From the NCBI GenBank assembly GCA_027603065.1, contig JADGJP010000028.1, positions 289,146 to 353,145 of the forward strand: a DNA stretch of 64,000 bases. Reading direction: 5' to 3'. Positions 1 through 12,400 of this stretch are shown one piece after another. Both the position numbers and the translations under genes were made by a program. The stretch's first letter is position 1. Each line of letters starts with the position of its first letter. The DNA is from Geranomyces variabilis. Its lineage: Eukaryota; Chytridiomycota; Chytridiomycetes; Spizellomycetales; Powellomycetaceae. The notes under the pieces are model-generated. The model was not told the DNA's origin, searched no databases, and worked only from the letters and a program-made list of their open reading frames with translations.

Positions 1-442
1 TGTATTTGAGGAAGGAAGCCGTGCCGGTAAGGAAATTGAAGAAACGCCAAAAGACAGCGGTGCGTGGACCATAAACCCTTTATGCTGACGGGCATTTTCC
101 GCTACTTGTCTTTTTCCACAGGCAAATACGCCGACCTACGTGTCTCTAAGTCTTGACCAGACGCTCAAGTCTGCTTTGTTTCGCCAGACGGTGATTGAAT
201 ACCCGACGCTCGTCATCCACACCGCGCCGCCCTCAGACGTTGTCATTGTTGACTGCGAATTGCCGCCAGCCACAAAGATGGCAGTAATACCAGACCCGAC
301 TGATGGCGTGGATGATGGAGATGCAGCTGTAGCTACCGAGGCTTCAATGTTGCCTGTCGATGGCGAGGATGACGACGATGACGGCGGTGAAGACACGGCG
401 GCGATGGACGCGGACGATCAAGCAGGAGCAGAAGAACAATAG
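1..442 (+). CDS. BCD1: BCD1/ZNHIT6-like box C/D snoRNP assembly factor, C-terminal part
   Basis: Only the 3' end is in the window. The exon ending at 26 (donor gtaagg) joins phase 0 to an exon at 122-442 that ends in TAG. The joined peptide reads YLRKEAVP then ANTPTYVSLSLDQTL, and a little further on VIEYPTL. That is the C-terminal signature of the HIT-finger snoRNP factor family (yeast Bcd1, human ZNHIT6), in which a short L-K-x-E-x-x-P stretch is followed by IIEYPTL. The family acts in the nucleus in box C/D snoRNP assembly. The last 50 residues are very acidic (runs of Asp and Glu) and unlike the family core. The HIT zinc finger itself would lie upstream of the window, so the call rests on about 45 residues. 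Confidence 0.72.
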
Positions 443-1096
443 ATTGCGGTTTGATTCATCCATATCAAAGTGCGGAAGTTACATACGGAAACAGGAGCAT
501 TCAACGGCTCTCCCTCCGCATGCAAACGGCCCGATGCGCCCTTCTGGGACTAACTCTCACAGTCCCCACCGACTAAATTACTACACCGATCCACAACAAT
601 CTAGGATGCTTAAACCCGCATTCACTTCTCATCACTCTGTCCTGCGAAGCGAAAGCGGCGCGGAGTCCTCAAGCTTGTCCCGTCCGCCTTCGCGCGGACT
701 CGGGTGCAGCGAGGGTGTCGAGCTCAGTCTGTCCCTCCCACTCGATCCACCAGAGGAAGGCGGTCGAGACGATGGCGGTTGTTTTTGCTGATTGTTGCTG
801 ACGGATTGCAAGTTCACCGGCGACTCGCCATGATATCAGGCTAGGCGGGCGCACGGATGCAGATAATATTGCTGGATCATACAGATAGATTTGAAAGCGC
901 ATTTTTTGGTTTACCAACATGTTTTTTTCTTATAATACAAAAAAAGGAAAGAATAAAGAGCGGGAGGGGAACAAGCAAACAAGGTCAAGGCCCCTTCATC
1001 TCCAAAGAGACAGTCCCAGGGGAGCGGGCCGGTTTTTATCTTCGTTTTATATTTGTACGGAGCGTAATCGAGGCAGAGGTTTGGCCGTCTTTTTTT
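443..1096. other. intergenic, convergent 3' ends of BCD1 and CCT5
   Basis: Both flanking genes stop into this 654-bp gap. Open frames here are short and of biased composition, and none resembles a protein family. I see UTR-like sequence only. Confidence 0.5.
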
Positions 1097-3291
1097 TTAT
1101 TCCTGGCCAGCCTCACCGGGCATGATCACATCGTCAATCTTAAGGATCATCTTGACCAGCTGCGTCGCAAGGTAGAACTGCGATCGCTTCGAAATCAGCG
1201 GGTCAAACACATGCTGCTCACGCATATCGTTGGATCCGCGCAAATTGCAGTCGATGCCCAGACGCGAGTTCTTTTCCGTTGCTTGACGAGACTTTACATC
1301 CGCCAGCGTCTCGATCGGCGACAGGCCAGAGTTTTCCGACAGCGCAAGCGGGATGGCGTCTAGCGCGTTGGCGAATCCGCGCATTGCGTATTGCTCAATG
1401 TTGGAGATGCTGTCGGCTGCCGAGGATACGGCGAGTGAGCATGCAATCTCAGCGGCACCGCCGCCGTATACGATCCGGTTGTCGCGGACCAGGTTGCGGA
1501 CTACGCAGATAGCGTCGTGAAGACTGCGCTTGGCCTCGTCGATGATCTGCACGAAAAAATGTATCAGCATTAGGCACTTTATTCGAAACCACGTGATGTG
1601 TATCCATGACATACCATCTTGTTTCCACCGCGGACAAACAGCGTCACGGCACGAGTGTTGGCACACTCTTCAATGATAAGCATGCGGTCCTTTGTTGTGC
1701 CAAAAGACACTTCACGGACGACGCCGGCTTTACCAAGCTTGGCAGCGGACAATTCCTCAAACCGCGGCACAATACGACCATTTGTGGCAATGGCAATCAA
1801 CTGGGTGTAGAAAAGAGCAACGAAAAGGAATTGATAAGGAGGCGGCGTTGAAAGGCACACAAAGTAATTGATCGCCGGGTTTTACCTCAATTTCCGGTCC
1901 GCCAACCCAGCGCACCGCAGGCAGCTCGTTCTGCAGCAGCAGGTGGTTTGCCTCGTCGTCGAAGCCCCACTGGCAAATGACAAGATTCGCTCCGCAGTCC
2001 TTGACCTGCCTGACCATCTCCTCAAACTTCTCCTTCTCGTACTTTTGCAAGTTTTGGTATTCTTCGACCGAGGTGATGTCGAGCTTGTGCTTGGTCTTGG
2101 GCTTCGGCGGCTCGAACGGGCACGTCAAAATTGCAATCTTTGCGTCTTTTATCACCTTGGGCATCTGCGGGTGCGACATGTCCTTGTCTACGACAACACC
2201 AAACACGAGCTGCGAGTCCTGCAGCGAGCCGCCGACTTTGCCGTCGACCTTGATGAGCTCGAAGTCAACGTCCTTGCGATCGAGGTCGGCAACCGAGAGG
2301 ACTGCGTCAACGGCCATCTTTGCGAACTGATCGTGGCATTTCGAAACGCTAAGCAGAGGGCGGACGGTTTTAGTATTAGGACATCCGAAAGGCCAGCATT
2401 TGACTGCTAGCGGCTTACATCTTTGATCCCAAGCAAGTCTTCGCAGTGCGCAACAGAATATCCGTATGCGCCTTGCTGACTGGGATCTCGTCGGCAATCC
2501 TGTCCAGCTCAGCCACCGCCACGTTGCACGCACGCTCAAACCCGTCCGAGATGCGGATGGGGTGGAGGCCCCTGTTCAGCAGGTCTTCCGCCTGTTCCAA
2601 CAAGGCACCGGCGAGCACGACAACACCAGTCGTGCCGTCGCCAATCTCGTCGTCCTGGCTTTTTGAAAGCTGCACGAGCAGTTTCGCGATTTGATGGTCA
2701 ACCTCCATCTGGTTGAGAATGGTTGCGCCGTCGTTTGTGATTGTAATGTCACCATCTGGGGAGATTAGGATCTTGTCAAGACCTAAAAGCGGAGAGAAAA
2801 ATCAGCCTCTGGACACGGTCCGGTGACCCAGCGTGCGTGCAGTATTTACCGCGAGGACCGAGCGAAGTCTTCAGGATATTTGCAACAGTTTTAGCAGCAA
2901 GAATATGGGCCTACGGAAGATTGACGAGACCCACTGTCAGCATATGAACGCAAAGGCATCCGTTGGTGCAGGCAGACAGTGGCGAAGAAAAATAGGCCAA
3001 GTGCAGCTGATCTCAGCATTCGCCATCAGATCCCTCTCTCGGCCACGGAGCGAACACAGTCCAAGGTGTGATGATACAGCGTCCGCTGCAGTTTTCCATC
3101 GTCAAAATTGCTCGGCGAACGTGTCCCACAGTCCTCTGTTCTCGAAAGGAGGGGCCAGTTGGGAGGTTTGGAAGCTTGCTCACCTTTTGCGCCTCGATGC
3201 CGCTGATGCGCGACTTTTTTGCCTGTTCGCGGAGGATGATGACGGGACGGCCGTATTCGTCCTGAGCGTAGACGGCGTTCATTCCGTTCAT
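1097..3291 (-). CDS. CCT5: T-complex protein 1 subunit epsilon (CCT5)
   Basis: Epsilon subunit of the cytosolic CCT/TRiC chaperonin, which folds actin, tubulin and WD40 proteins with ATP. Six exons on the complement: 3184-3291, 2850-2910, 2419-2782, 1886-2348, 1615-1800 and 1097-1546. All five introns are GT-AG, 67-273 nt long, and phases sum to 544 codons (543 aa), the usual CCT5 length. The start gives [16 protein letters not shown], matching the family N-terminus (DEYGRPF). Visible landmarks: LGPRGLDK, the ATP-binding [29 protein letters not shown], the epsilon-diagnostic FVRGGNKM followed by [12 protein letters not shown], and the GGGAAE motif. The C-terminus ends [14 protein letters not shown]. 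An in-frame second ATG lies three codons in. The subunit assignment as epsilon rather than another CCT is firm. Confidence 0.97.
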
Positions 3292-4616
3292 CTTGATAGA
3301 AGAGCGGGTGAGGAGGGGAGGAAGGGAGGAAGGGAAGAGGGGGGTAATGCGGATCTCTGATGGCGAGGAGCGCTCTTTCGGACTTGCGACTTCCTCAGTG
3401 CGCAGCGCGTGTAATTGAAGTTGGTTGGAACCAGCCACTGGAAGCGACTCGCTTGCCTCGCTGTCAGAAAAGTCAAACAGCGTACGTTTTGCCCAAACAA
3501 GATCGTTCGCCCTTTTGTGTGGCAACCTGCGCATAGCGGACAGAACCAAATAACTTAAGCTGAAATGTTTTATGATAGGCATTGCCTTCTCGCTTCATCC
3601 TTTATCCGCTTCTCCGACGTCAAGATTGTATTCTGCACGGACCATTTCGCGCAAGCTTATTTCGCGGTGCCTCTCGTGCCTTCTAATAGTCGGCTTTGTA
3701 GGGGTTGCTCATGGCGTACGGTGAATACTTGAGATCTTGGAGGTTGCTAGGCAAACTACGGGCACGGACAACCTGAAATCTATGCATGGTGTCGCGGTTC
3801 TATGAGCTGCACACAAACGCTGGCAAAAAATGAAGTGATGTGCTATTATGTAAACTGACGTTGCCGTTAACGCACATTACTGGCACACGCAAAAAACGCC
3901 GTATGGGTCCAATGGCCATTAGCATGGAGCGTAGGAGTGGACGCACATTGTTGTGTTTTGGTCTGCTTACTCCAAAAATGCGTTGATCACGGTGGTGGCT
4001 ATGCAGTTTGAGGGCTTATCTCAGAATGATTCATCACTAGAACCGGAAATCGTTATGCTGTGGTCTGCTTACCCCACGCTGCGGTGACAGTGCCGACTCA
4101 ATCAATGATCGAGGTCTGTCTAAGCATTAAGTAGAAGATTACATGTCAGATTCCCGAATTATAGTAAAGGACAGACTAAAACGCATTATCCCCGGCGCAC
4201 GCACAAATCAAGAAAAATGTGCGCACTCGTAAGGGTCAAGTATTTAACAAAGCGCTGCATCCCCTCAATTTGTCTCTCGTCTTTCCTGCACCTCATGTCT
4301 TGTTCTCGAGATACCCCTCCTTGTACTCCAGTTTTTAATGCTGCCGTGCCTTATGCCGGAAGCTGGCTGGCCGAATGCAGGATGCGGACCACGGACGGGT
4401 TGCCGCCGTCCTCGCTGCCAAACCGCTTCCCCGCCCCGCCCTCCAAAGTCCTTCTCTCTAGCAACCGTGTAAAACGAAAAAAAAGTCCGAGAAAAGCAAA
4501 ATCCTTTTCCCACCCCCGCGCCAGAATTATATATTTTTCAAATGGCTGTTTTAATCACCCTGTTTCCTCCCTATCACGTCGCACCCCTTCTCTCCTTCTC
4601 CGATGTCTTTGCTTTC
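3292..4616. other. intergenic, upstream of CCT5 and downstream of ALY
   Basis: About 1.3 kb between the CCT5 start and the ALY stop. No open frame resembles a known protein. The phrase ggtctgcttac occurs at about 3959 and 4069 in otherwise unrelated context. It presumably holds the CCT5 promoter. Nothing else recognised. Confidence 0.4.
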
Positions 4617-5775
4617 TCACTGCGGCTGCGCAATATCGTCGTAAGTGATGATTCCCCTCGCGGTCGCCGATGCCGCTGGCTTGTCCCAATCCACCGGTGC
4701 TGCACTGCCCGCAGGGGCAGCATCCAGATCCATCTCGGCCTCGGGCGCGCCACCAGTGGCCATATACCTGTCCATCTGCGCATCGAGATCTGTCACTGTC
4801 GGCTTGCCTCTTGGCTGACGCGCGCGTGTGTGGCCACCTCCACCAGCACCACCGCCACCGCCACGACCACCACCTCCTCCGCTGTAAACAAAAGTTTCTG
4901 CGGTGCTAGGCACTTTCGGTCCCAACCGATCCTCCAGCTTTTTGCCCAGCCGGTCCAGCACGCTTTGGCCAGGCTTTGGGCCCAGACGCGAAGCGAGGCG
5001 TCCACCGCTACCAGCACCACCCTCGCCTCTCGAGGCCAACACCGTTGCCGACATTTTCATCCCATCCAAAGCGCGGCCATCGTACGCGTCGGCGGCGGCT
5101 TGTGCTGCTTTTCGAGACTCGAATGTCACAAAGCAGATGCCGAGAGAGCGGCCTGCGTTATCGTATTTCACGTTGATGGACTTGACACGGCCGTGTGCGC
5201 TGAAAATACGAAGATAAGAGGAGGAAGAGGAGAATAGGGCAATGCAGGGTGGGCATCGAGGCGGACGGAGGATGAGGGTTTCAGCTGCCATGAAATAAAG
5301 CCCGAGCTACTCGTTGAGGAAAAGAGTGTACCGACCCCATGAGTTCCTCAATATCCTGTTCTGAGACCTAATAATAAAGTCTGCGTTTAGTTTGGAGTTA
5401 AGCCAGAGAACTGCCTTTTGCGCCTCGCTCGCTTCCCAAGGTTCTTACGTTCCAGTGCAGGTTTTCAAGCTTAAGCGTAGCGGATCCGTCGGCCGCACCT
5501 CCTACAGCCGCGGCTCCACGACGACCAGCACCCCGTGCCGCAGCAGTGCTGTTGGCAGTAGTGCGCCCTTCAAACATATCGTGGCTCCAGTCTGAATCGG
5601 CGTTTCCGCGGGCGTAAGGCTTGCGTGCGTCGCCGTTGTTGCGTGAGCGGGTTGCGCGCGAGTTTTGACGAGGAGCGCGACCTCCTCCTCCTCCGCCGCC
5701 GCCATTGCTCCTGCCGCCCTTCGAGCGTTTTTGTGCGATGATATCGTCGAGCGAGACGTCCATTGGGTCAGACAT
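4617..5775 (-). CDS. YRA1: ALY/REF (Yra1) mRNA export adaptor
   Basis: Nuclear mRNA export adaptor of the TREX complex, which binds the helicase UAP56/Sub2 and hands mRNA to NXF1/Mex67. Three exons on the complement: 5449-5775, 5336-5367 (only 32 nt) and 4617-5199, 313 aa. The N-terminus MSDPMDVSLDDIIAQKR is the UAP56-binding motif of the family. A Gly/Arg-rich stretch follows. A single RRM spans about residues 98-175, split by both introns, with LKLENLHWNV as RNP2 and GRSLGICFVTF as RNP1. The tail is again Gly/Arg-rich and contains LDAQMDRYM, the C-terminal FoP-type motif. The donor of the 32-nt exon was chosen to keep ELMG-AHGRVKS in frame. The weaker alternative donor 4 nt away would break the frame. 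Confidence 0.93.
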
Positions 5776-5976
5776 TGTGGGGGTGGGGGGTTGGTAGGAT
5801 GGCGGACGGGGTGTGAGTGAGACTCAGTGAGGGAGACCTCAGTCGTCGCCGTGTGCGTTGCTATGGAAGCCGTTAATTAACTCTTGTGAAATTTCGCCTT
5901 GACGTTTCCATTCGCTTCCACTCACTCGCACAACTCGCTCTCCCCCCGACACCTACACTCCCTCACAGCCCTCGCA
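5776..5976. promoter_or_regulatory. divergent promoter ALY / HSP10
   Basis: 201 bp separate the two start codons, so core promoter elements must be shared or interleaved. The HSP10 side is rich in CT runs. No clear TATA box or heat-shock element trio is visible. Confidence 0.5.
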
Positions 5977-6569
5977 ATGGTAAGTCAAACTCACTGGTAA
6001 AAATACAGAAAGAGCTATTGCATTCAAGAGGGAGAGAGAGGGAGAGACGGAGAGGCACTGACAGCCGGAAAGCAGTGTCTCTCAACCCCGCCGCGGAGGG
6101 TGATCTCGACTTGGGACATTGCATAACAGCTCGTTTCTGACCATACCTTCTCTTGATCCGTACCCTCTCCCAGGCATCCGCACTGAAGCAGGCAAAGCGC
6201 ATCATCCCTCTCTTTGACCGCGTCCTTATCCAGCGCATCAAGGCGCCAGAGGTAAGGCAACCAACCGCAAAAAAGTGTTGCACCAGGGGCTAGTATCGCT
6301 AAACAAGTTGCCCCTATCCCTTTTTCTTCTAGCGCACCGCCAGCGGCCTCTTCATCCCCGAAAAGGCCCAGGAGACCCTCAACGAAGGTCTCGTCATCGC
6401 CGTCGGTCCCGGCGCGCCCGCCACCAAGGACGCTTCTGCCGTCCGCCCAATGTCCATCAAGGAGGGCGAGCGTGTCCTCTTGCCTCCGTACGGCGGCAGC
6501 CAGGTCAAGCTCGGCGACCAAGAGTACTTCCTCTTCAAGGAGGAGGAGATTCTCGGCAAGCTTGAGTAG
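5977..6569 (+). CDS. HSP10: mitochondrial co-chaperonin HSP10 (GroES family)
   Basis: Mitochondrial matrix co-chaperonin that caps HSP60. Exons are 5977-5979 (the ATG alone), 6174-6251 and 6333-6569, giving 105 aa, the normal length. The first exon is just the start codon followed directly by gtaagt. The protein reads MASALKQAKRIIPLFDRVL, then the mobile loop RTASGLFIPEKAQE, then VLLPPYGGSQVKLGDQEY and a terminal EEEILGKLE, all family hallmarks. No separate presequence is visible, as in other HSP10 proteins whose N-terminus acts as an uncleaved import signal. Confidence 0.97.
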
Positions 6570-6808
6570 AGGAAAATCGATCACAAAACATCAGCAACTG
6601 TCATAGGGAACTCCACACCGATGACCCCTCTCAATCATCATTTCCTTCCATCCACCACAACTACACCCCCCAACGCATTTTGTTTGCAAAACAATATATA
6701 TACACTGCCTTTTTTAACTATTTTCTCCAAAAAATATGCAAGGAACTCAAAAATATACATACGCAAAGACTCAGAAAACGACTGCTACGCTCTCGTCCAC
6801 CACCCTAA

Positions 6809-9277
6809 TCAATACTCGTCGTGCCCGCCATTCGACAGTTCGTCTATATCACCATCCTCTATCTCTTCTTCGTCAGACTCTCCTAGCTCGTGCCCGTCGC
6901 CCGACGCAGAGCCAAGGATCCGTTGCAGCCGCTTGATGCCTTTTACCGCCGGCTCATACCGCGAGTCGATTCTATAAAGAAAAGAGCAAGCGAAGAGAAG
7001 CGACAATATAATGAGTTTGCTAGTTTTTGCGTGCGCGAGTGTCCTCTGCCTTAATGGGGTCTATACCTTAAAGCCGTGTTGTATTGCTCCATGGCGTCTG
7101 CGTATTGTCGCAAGCGGACGTGGATCTCTGCTAGCCGTGAGTGGAGTGTGGCCATTTGAATGTATCCTGTATGTTCCTTGAGTCTGGAAGACGACCAGGA
7201 GGAACGGGACTCAGCTGCCAGAAACACTGCGGCTCTTGCTTTTCACCTCTGCTGCCGTCTCACTTACATCTCAATCGCGCGGTCCCATTCCTGATCATCC
7301 TCCATCGCCGTAACAAGCGTCAACACCGCCTCGGTGCATTGCGGGTTCATCCTATACGCCTCCTCAAACGCCACACGCGCTCGTCTCCGACTACTTGGGT
7401 CGCCACGCGCTTTCAGTACCGCGCCAACAAGAATCCGCGCTTTAGGCAGCTGGCTCATCTTTGTCGCGACGTCCTTTGCTTGTTCGCGGGCTTCCTCGAC
7501 GCGTGACTCGAGCAGGTAGCATTCGACGAGGCCTTCGTAGCATTGCATTGTTTCTTCGTGAACTAGTGCGGTGCGGTAGGCTACAATGGCGTCTTTTAGG
7601 CGGCCGCTGGCTAGTAATAATGAGCCTGAAATGGGTGGCGGCAACAACAACAAGTGTAAGAATTACTGGCTGGCCACCACCAGCCCATGCCCGCCTCCCT
7701 TTCCGCGCCTTCCACACCTTTCACCAACCACGACTCGGCGTACCGCAGATTCTGGCTCACGGCGGCATCGACATACCGCAGCGCCGTCGCCAAATCGCCT
7801 TCCATCTGCTTCGCTGCAGCCATCACCAGCAAAGTTTCGGGCTGGTTCGGATGCCGCTTCGATATCGTCGCCGCGTGCCGATCGAGCATATCGCGCTGCC
7901 CGCGCATCTTGAGCAAAAACGCGTAGCGGTCCATTTGCTTGATTGTGTCGGGATCTCGCTTCATTATCTTGAGTAAAACACAGCAAAAACGGTTGAGTAC
8001 TCATGCTGTCGCAGTTACATGTTACCTATGCCACCCTTTTACCTGTCGATACTGATAATGTGCCTTTAAATGATCGCCCGTTTTGTAATGACAGTCTGCA
8101 ATGGCTAGCATTACGTCAGTGTTAAGCGGGGTTTGTCTGTGGAGCTCTCCTAAGCCCGTTAACGCTTCTGCAAACGAGAACAATATACAAACGCGAGCGT
8201 TAACCAATAAGAACAATGAAGAAGTACACCCATCATCAATCAAAGGTAAAAGTGGCAAATGGCTTCTCTACCTGAATATCGATGCCGCCTCGTAGCGAAA
8301 TAGCACCAAACAAATTGCGCCATCCATTGTCCGAATGTTTCGCGTGGAAAGTAGTTTGCGATTTGATCGAATTCGAGGCCGTTGCGGATAGCGCCCATCA
8401 TTGCCTCTATTGCAAGCGGCTCTTTTCTGTTTTTGCGAAAACCACGAGTGTAATGGTTGGCTCGTGTTGAAAACAGTGCGACTGGCGGAAAGCCACACTT
8501 ACAGCAAAACGTTGAAATATGCCTCTCTAGCGTGACTGTTAACAGCAACACAGTTAGGAACGACTGAGGAACAGACACCACACCCATGCTCGCTCTCCCA
8601 CATGATCACTCTCTTACTTGGGTCGACCTGCTTCTTCGTACCAGCCAGCGAGCGCCAGGCTGGCCTTGACAGTGCGATAGCCGGGCTCAATCCTCTCCAT
8701 CGCGGCAATAGCCTCAATATGCATGCCCAGCTTGCGGTGGCACTCGGCCTGCTTTTCTTTTATGCTGAACAGAAAGACGCGGTCCTCCTCGCTTAAGCGT
8801 GGAGTGTTTGGACAAGCGTGGAATGCAGTGTCGTAGAGTCTCTGCGGGCAAAAAGACAAGGCAGACGCGAATAAGTGAGCTTGAAACTTTTGTAATAGCA
8901 ACGTAGAAGGCCGCACGGCTCGACGAACATACGAGAGCGCGTTGGTCCTGGCCGGAATGGGCGCATGCATCGGCGAGGTAAGCTGCGGTCTGGCAATAGA
9001 GCCAGTTGTGCTTTGCGGTTGCTGACGATGAAGAAGAGGAGGTAAAAGACGTCGGCGGTGCGAGGGTCGATAACAGATAGGCGAGCAGCAGCTCTGCCGA
9101 AGAGTACAATCCCTGGGCCAGGAGGTCTCGTGCCCGGAGCAGAACATTGTTGCTGCTGCTTGTGGGGCTGGTATTGGTAGGCATGCCATGCGTGGACCTG
9201 CTTGTTGAGGATTTGTGACTGGCGCTCTGGCGTCCTGCTGAAGCTGGCGGCATTGAAACCTGCGGAGGTGCGAGCAT
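6809..9277 (-). CDS. APC7: anaphase-promoting complex subunit 7 (APC7), TPR protein
   Basis: TPR subunit of the APC/C ubiquitin ligase. Nine exons on the complement: 8933-9277, 8618-8841, 8503-8535 (33 nt), 8272-8426, 8043-8167, 7718-7967, 7268-7625, 7067-7183 and 6809-6971, totalling 589 aa against about 565-600 in animals and plants. Signatures in order: an N-terminal helical repeat with LLARGL-like RDLLAQGLYSSAELLL, the EDRVFLFSIKEKQAECH repeat, WLVKGSLLLASGRLKDA, YEGLVECYLLESRVEEA, and an acidic tail (GESDEEEIEDGDIDEL), all aligning in order with animal APC7. The distinctive GLIECYL-type repeat separates it from APC3, APC6 and APC8. The 33-nt exon is supported by phase and by repeat length. 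Budding and fission yeast lack APC7, which supports a basal lineage. Confidence 0.9.
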
Positions 9278-9481
9278 AGGGGATGAGTTGGGAGGATGGA
9301 GCAGGAAGCAAGCGCGCGAGCGACATCACGGCATGAGGTCGACGCTTTGGTCGACTTGGATGTCGCTCCCATCCCCTGCGTTCCCCATCAACTTCTGTTC
9401 ATCCGCACTCAGCATCCCCCGCCCAGCCAGTCAGCGTCAGCAATTGCCCTTTCTCCCTTCCTCCATCACCAACCGTCCATC
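9278..9481. promoter_or_regulatory. divergent promoter APC7 / M16 protease
   Basis: 204 bp between the APC7 ATG and the preferred ATG of the protease. An in-frame upstream ATG at 9296 would leave only 18 bp, which is why I prefer 9482. The stretch just before 9482 is pyrimidine-rich. Confidence 0.5.
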
Positions 9482-12400
9482 ATGGCTGCCTCGGTGAACG
9501 CGCTCTTAAATCAGAATATGGCCGTCGGTGCTGCGAACGTCACCACCACCACACCAGCACTACCGTCTGCAATCGCCGTCTTCGCGCAAAACATCACCAA
9601 GCCAGACCAGGACGACCGCCAGTACCGTCTGCTCACGCTGCCAAATGCCCTGCAGGCCCTGCTCATCTCGGACCCTTCCACCGACAAGGCCTCGGCTGCA
9701 CTCGATTGCCACGTTGGCCATTTGTGTGATCTCGACGACGCCGCCGGTCTCGCCCACTTTTGCGAACACTTGCTCTTCCTCGGCTCAGAGAAGTATCCAA
9801 AGGAAAACGATTACTCGTCTTATCTTTCGGCGCACTCCGGCCACAGCAATGCTTTCACCGCGACCGAAAACACCTGCTACTACTATGACTGTGCCTCGGA
9901 CGCTATGGAAGGCGCCCTCGACCGTTTTGCCCAATTCTTCATTGCACCGCTGTTTTCTGAGTCGGGCACTGAGCGCGAGATGAACGCCGTCGACTCGGAG
10001 CACAAGAAAAACCTGCAATCTGACACCTGGCGCGTCTACCAGCTCGAAAAGGATTTATCCAACCCGTCCCACCCTTACCGCAAATTTGGCACCGGAAACC
10101 TCGAGACCCTGCGCGACATTCCTTTACAAAAGGGCCTTGATATCCGAAAGGTCCTACTGGATTTCCACGACAAGTACTATAGCGCAAACATCATGAAGCT
10201 GGTACTGCTGGGAAAAGAGTCGTTGGATGAGCTGCAAGAACTGGCCGTGTCCAAATTTTCGGCAGTCAAGAACAAAAACATCAGCGTCCCGTCATTCCCA
10301 GGCCATCCACTCACCGCCGCCGAAGCCGGCAAGGAGATTCTGATTAAACCCGTCAAGGAGCTCCGCCATTTGGAGCTCACATTCCCGTTTCCCGATACTC
10401 AAAAAATGTACCGGTCGCAGCCGAGCAAGTACCTGGCGCATCTCATCGGTCACGAAGGTGCTGGCTCCATTTTGTCCCTGCTCAAAGCAAAGGGATGGGC
10501 TGTTGCTTTGTCAGCGGGCGTGAGCCACGGTGGGATCAACTTTGACTTTTTCAAGATCTCGATCGACCTAACGCTGGCTGGCGCCGAACACTACGAGGAG
10601 ATTGTGCCAATTGTCTTCCAATACATTAGCATGGTCCAGGCGAACGGAATTAAAGAATGGATTTTCCACGAATGCCAACAGCTCGCGGCCATGTCTTTCC
10701 GTTTCAAGGAAAAGTCCCCACCATCATCCTACGCCTCGCGCGTAGCCGGCTACATGCACCAATATGCACCCGAAGATATTCTTTCGGGACCATATCTTAT
10801 GTACGACTATGAGCCCGAGAAGATTGCGACGTGTCTGTCGTACCTCCGTCCCGACAACTTCCGCTTGACTCTTGTTTCTCCTACGGCGCTGGAGGGCACT
10901 GACGCTAGCCAGATTAAGGTGGCGGCTTGGTACGGAACCGAGTACGTGTTGCGCGACTTTCCGCCAAATCTCGTTGCCGCGCTCAAAAGCACTGTTGAGC
11001 ACGACCCCGAGCTGTTCTTGCCCAGCCCCAACGAATTCATTCCCGAGAGCTTTGATGTGCGCAAGACGACCGCGCCATTCCTTCCGCGTGCCGAGATCAT
11101 TCAGGACGACAGCATTGTTCGCATGTGGCACAAGAAGGACGACATGTTCTGGGTGCCGAAAGCAAACGTGTGGTTCCAGCTGAAGTCCCCCATGTCGTAT
11201 GTCTCGCCGCTCGCGTGCGCCCTCACTCGTATCTACACGGACCTGCTCAAGGATGCACTGAACGAGTTTTCCTACTATGCTGAGGTTGCCGACTTGTCAT
11301 ATGCGTTGGAGAACAACACTGATGGCATGGTCCTGATTCTGTCGGGCTACAACGACAAACTCGCCACACTGTTGACCAAAATCGTGGACCGGATGAAGAA
11401 CATGACTGTGGACCCCAAGCGGTTTGCGTTCATCCGCGAGCAAGTTGCGCGGTCGTACAAGAACTGGTCGATGGAATCGCCCCATCAACACGCGATCTAC
11501 CACGTATCGTATCTTACGCAGGAGAAGCTGTGGACGCATCAGGAGAAGCTTGCAGAGCTTGATGACATGACCCCGGAGGACATTGAGCGGTTTTACCCGC
11601 AGATGCTCAAGCACATGCACATCGAGGGTCTTGCGCACGGCAACATTGAGACTGACAAGGCTTTGGAGCTGGTTGCCATTGTGCGCAACGCGTTCCAGCC
11701 CATGTCGCTTCCTGCGTTCCAGCGCGCACGGACCATGCGAACACAGGTGTTGCCCGCTGGTTCCTCATACGTGCACACGCGCACCGTGCCGAACCCGGAC
11801 AACGTCAACAGCGCGATCGAGTACTTTCTCCAGGTCGGCGACTTCACCGACGTTGAGCTCCGCAGCCGTCTCAACCTGTTTTCGCAAATCGCGAGCGAGC
11901 CGGCGTTTGACCAGCTGCGGACAAAGGAGCAGCTCGGGTACATGGTGTTTTCGGGCCTGCGCAAGAGCACTGGCGCAATGGGCTTCCGCGTCATCATCCA
12001 GTCAGAGCGCGAACCCGCATACCTCGAGTACCGCGTTGAGGCGTTCCTTGTGAGTCTGCGCAAGACAATTGAAGATATGACGGACGAGGAGTACGGCAAG
12101 CACCAGACTGCGTTAATTGCGCGGATGTTGGAAAAAGACAAGAACCTGTCGCAAGAGTCGCAGCGGTTGTGGACGCACGTGTCTTCGCGCTACTATAACT
12201 TTGACCAGCATGTGGTTGACGCCGGTAAAGTCAAGCAGGTGTCGCGTGCGGACCTCGTTGCATTCTTCGACGAGTTTATTGACCCTGCGAGCGCGCGGAG
12301 GTCCAAGCTCAGCGTGCATGTCAAGAGCCAGAAATGCCCGGCGCCAAAAGAGCCGTATAGCGAGGAGGAATTGGCAAAGATTGCCGCGGTGCTGGCGAGC

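Noticed and set aside
1868-2410. 180-codon open frame on the + strand
   Set aside because: Lies antisense to the conserved CCT5 exon 1886-2348 and has no plausible composition of its own.
7461-7976. 171-codon + frame
   Set aside because: Antisense to TPR-coding exons of APC7, whose phases and homology are clear.
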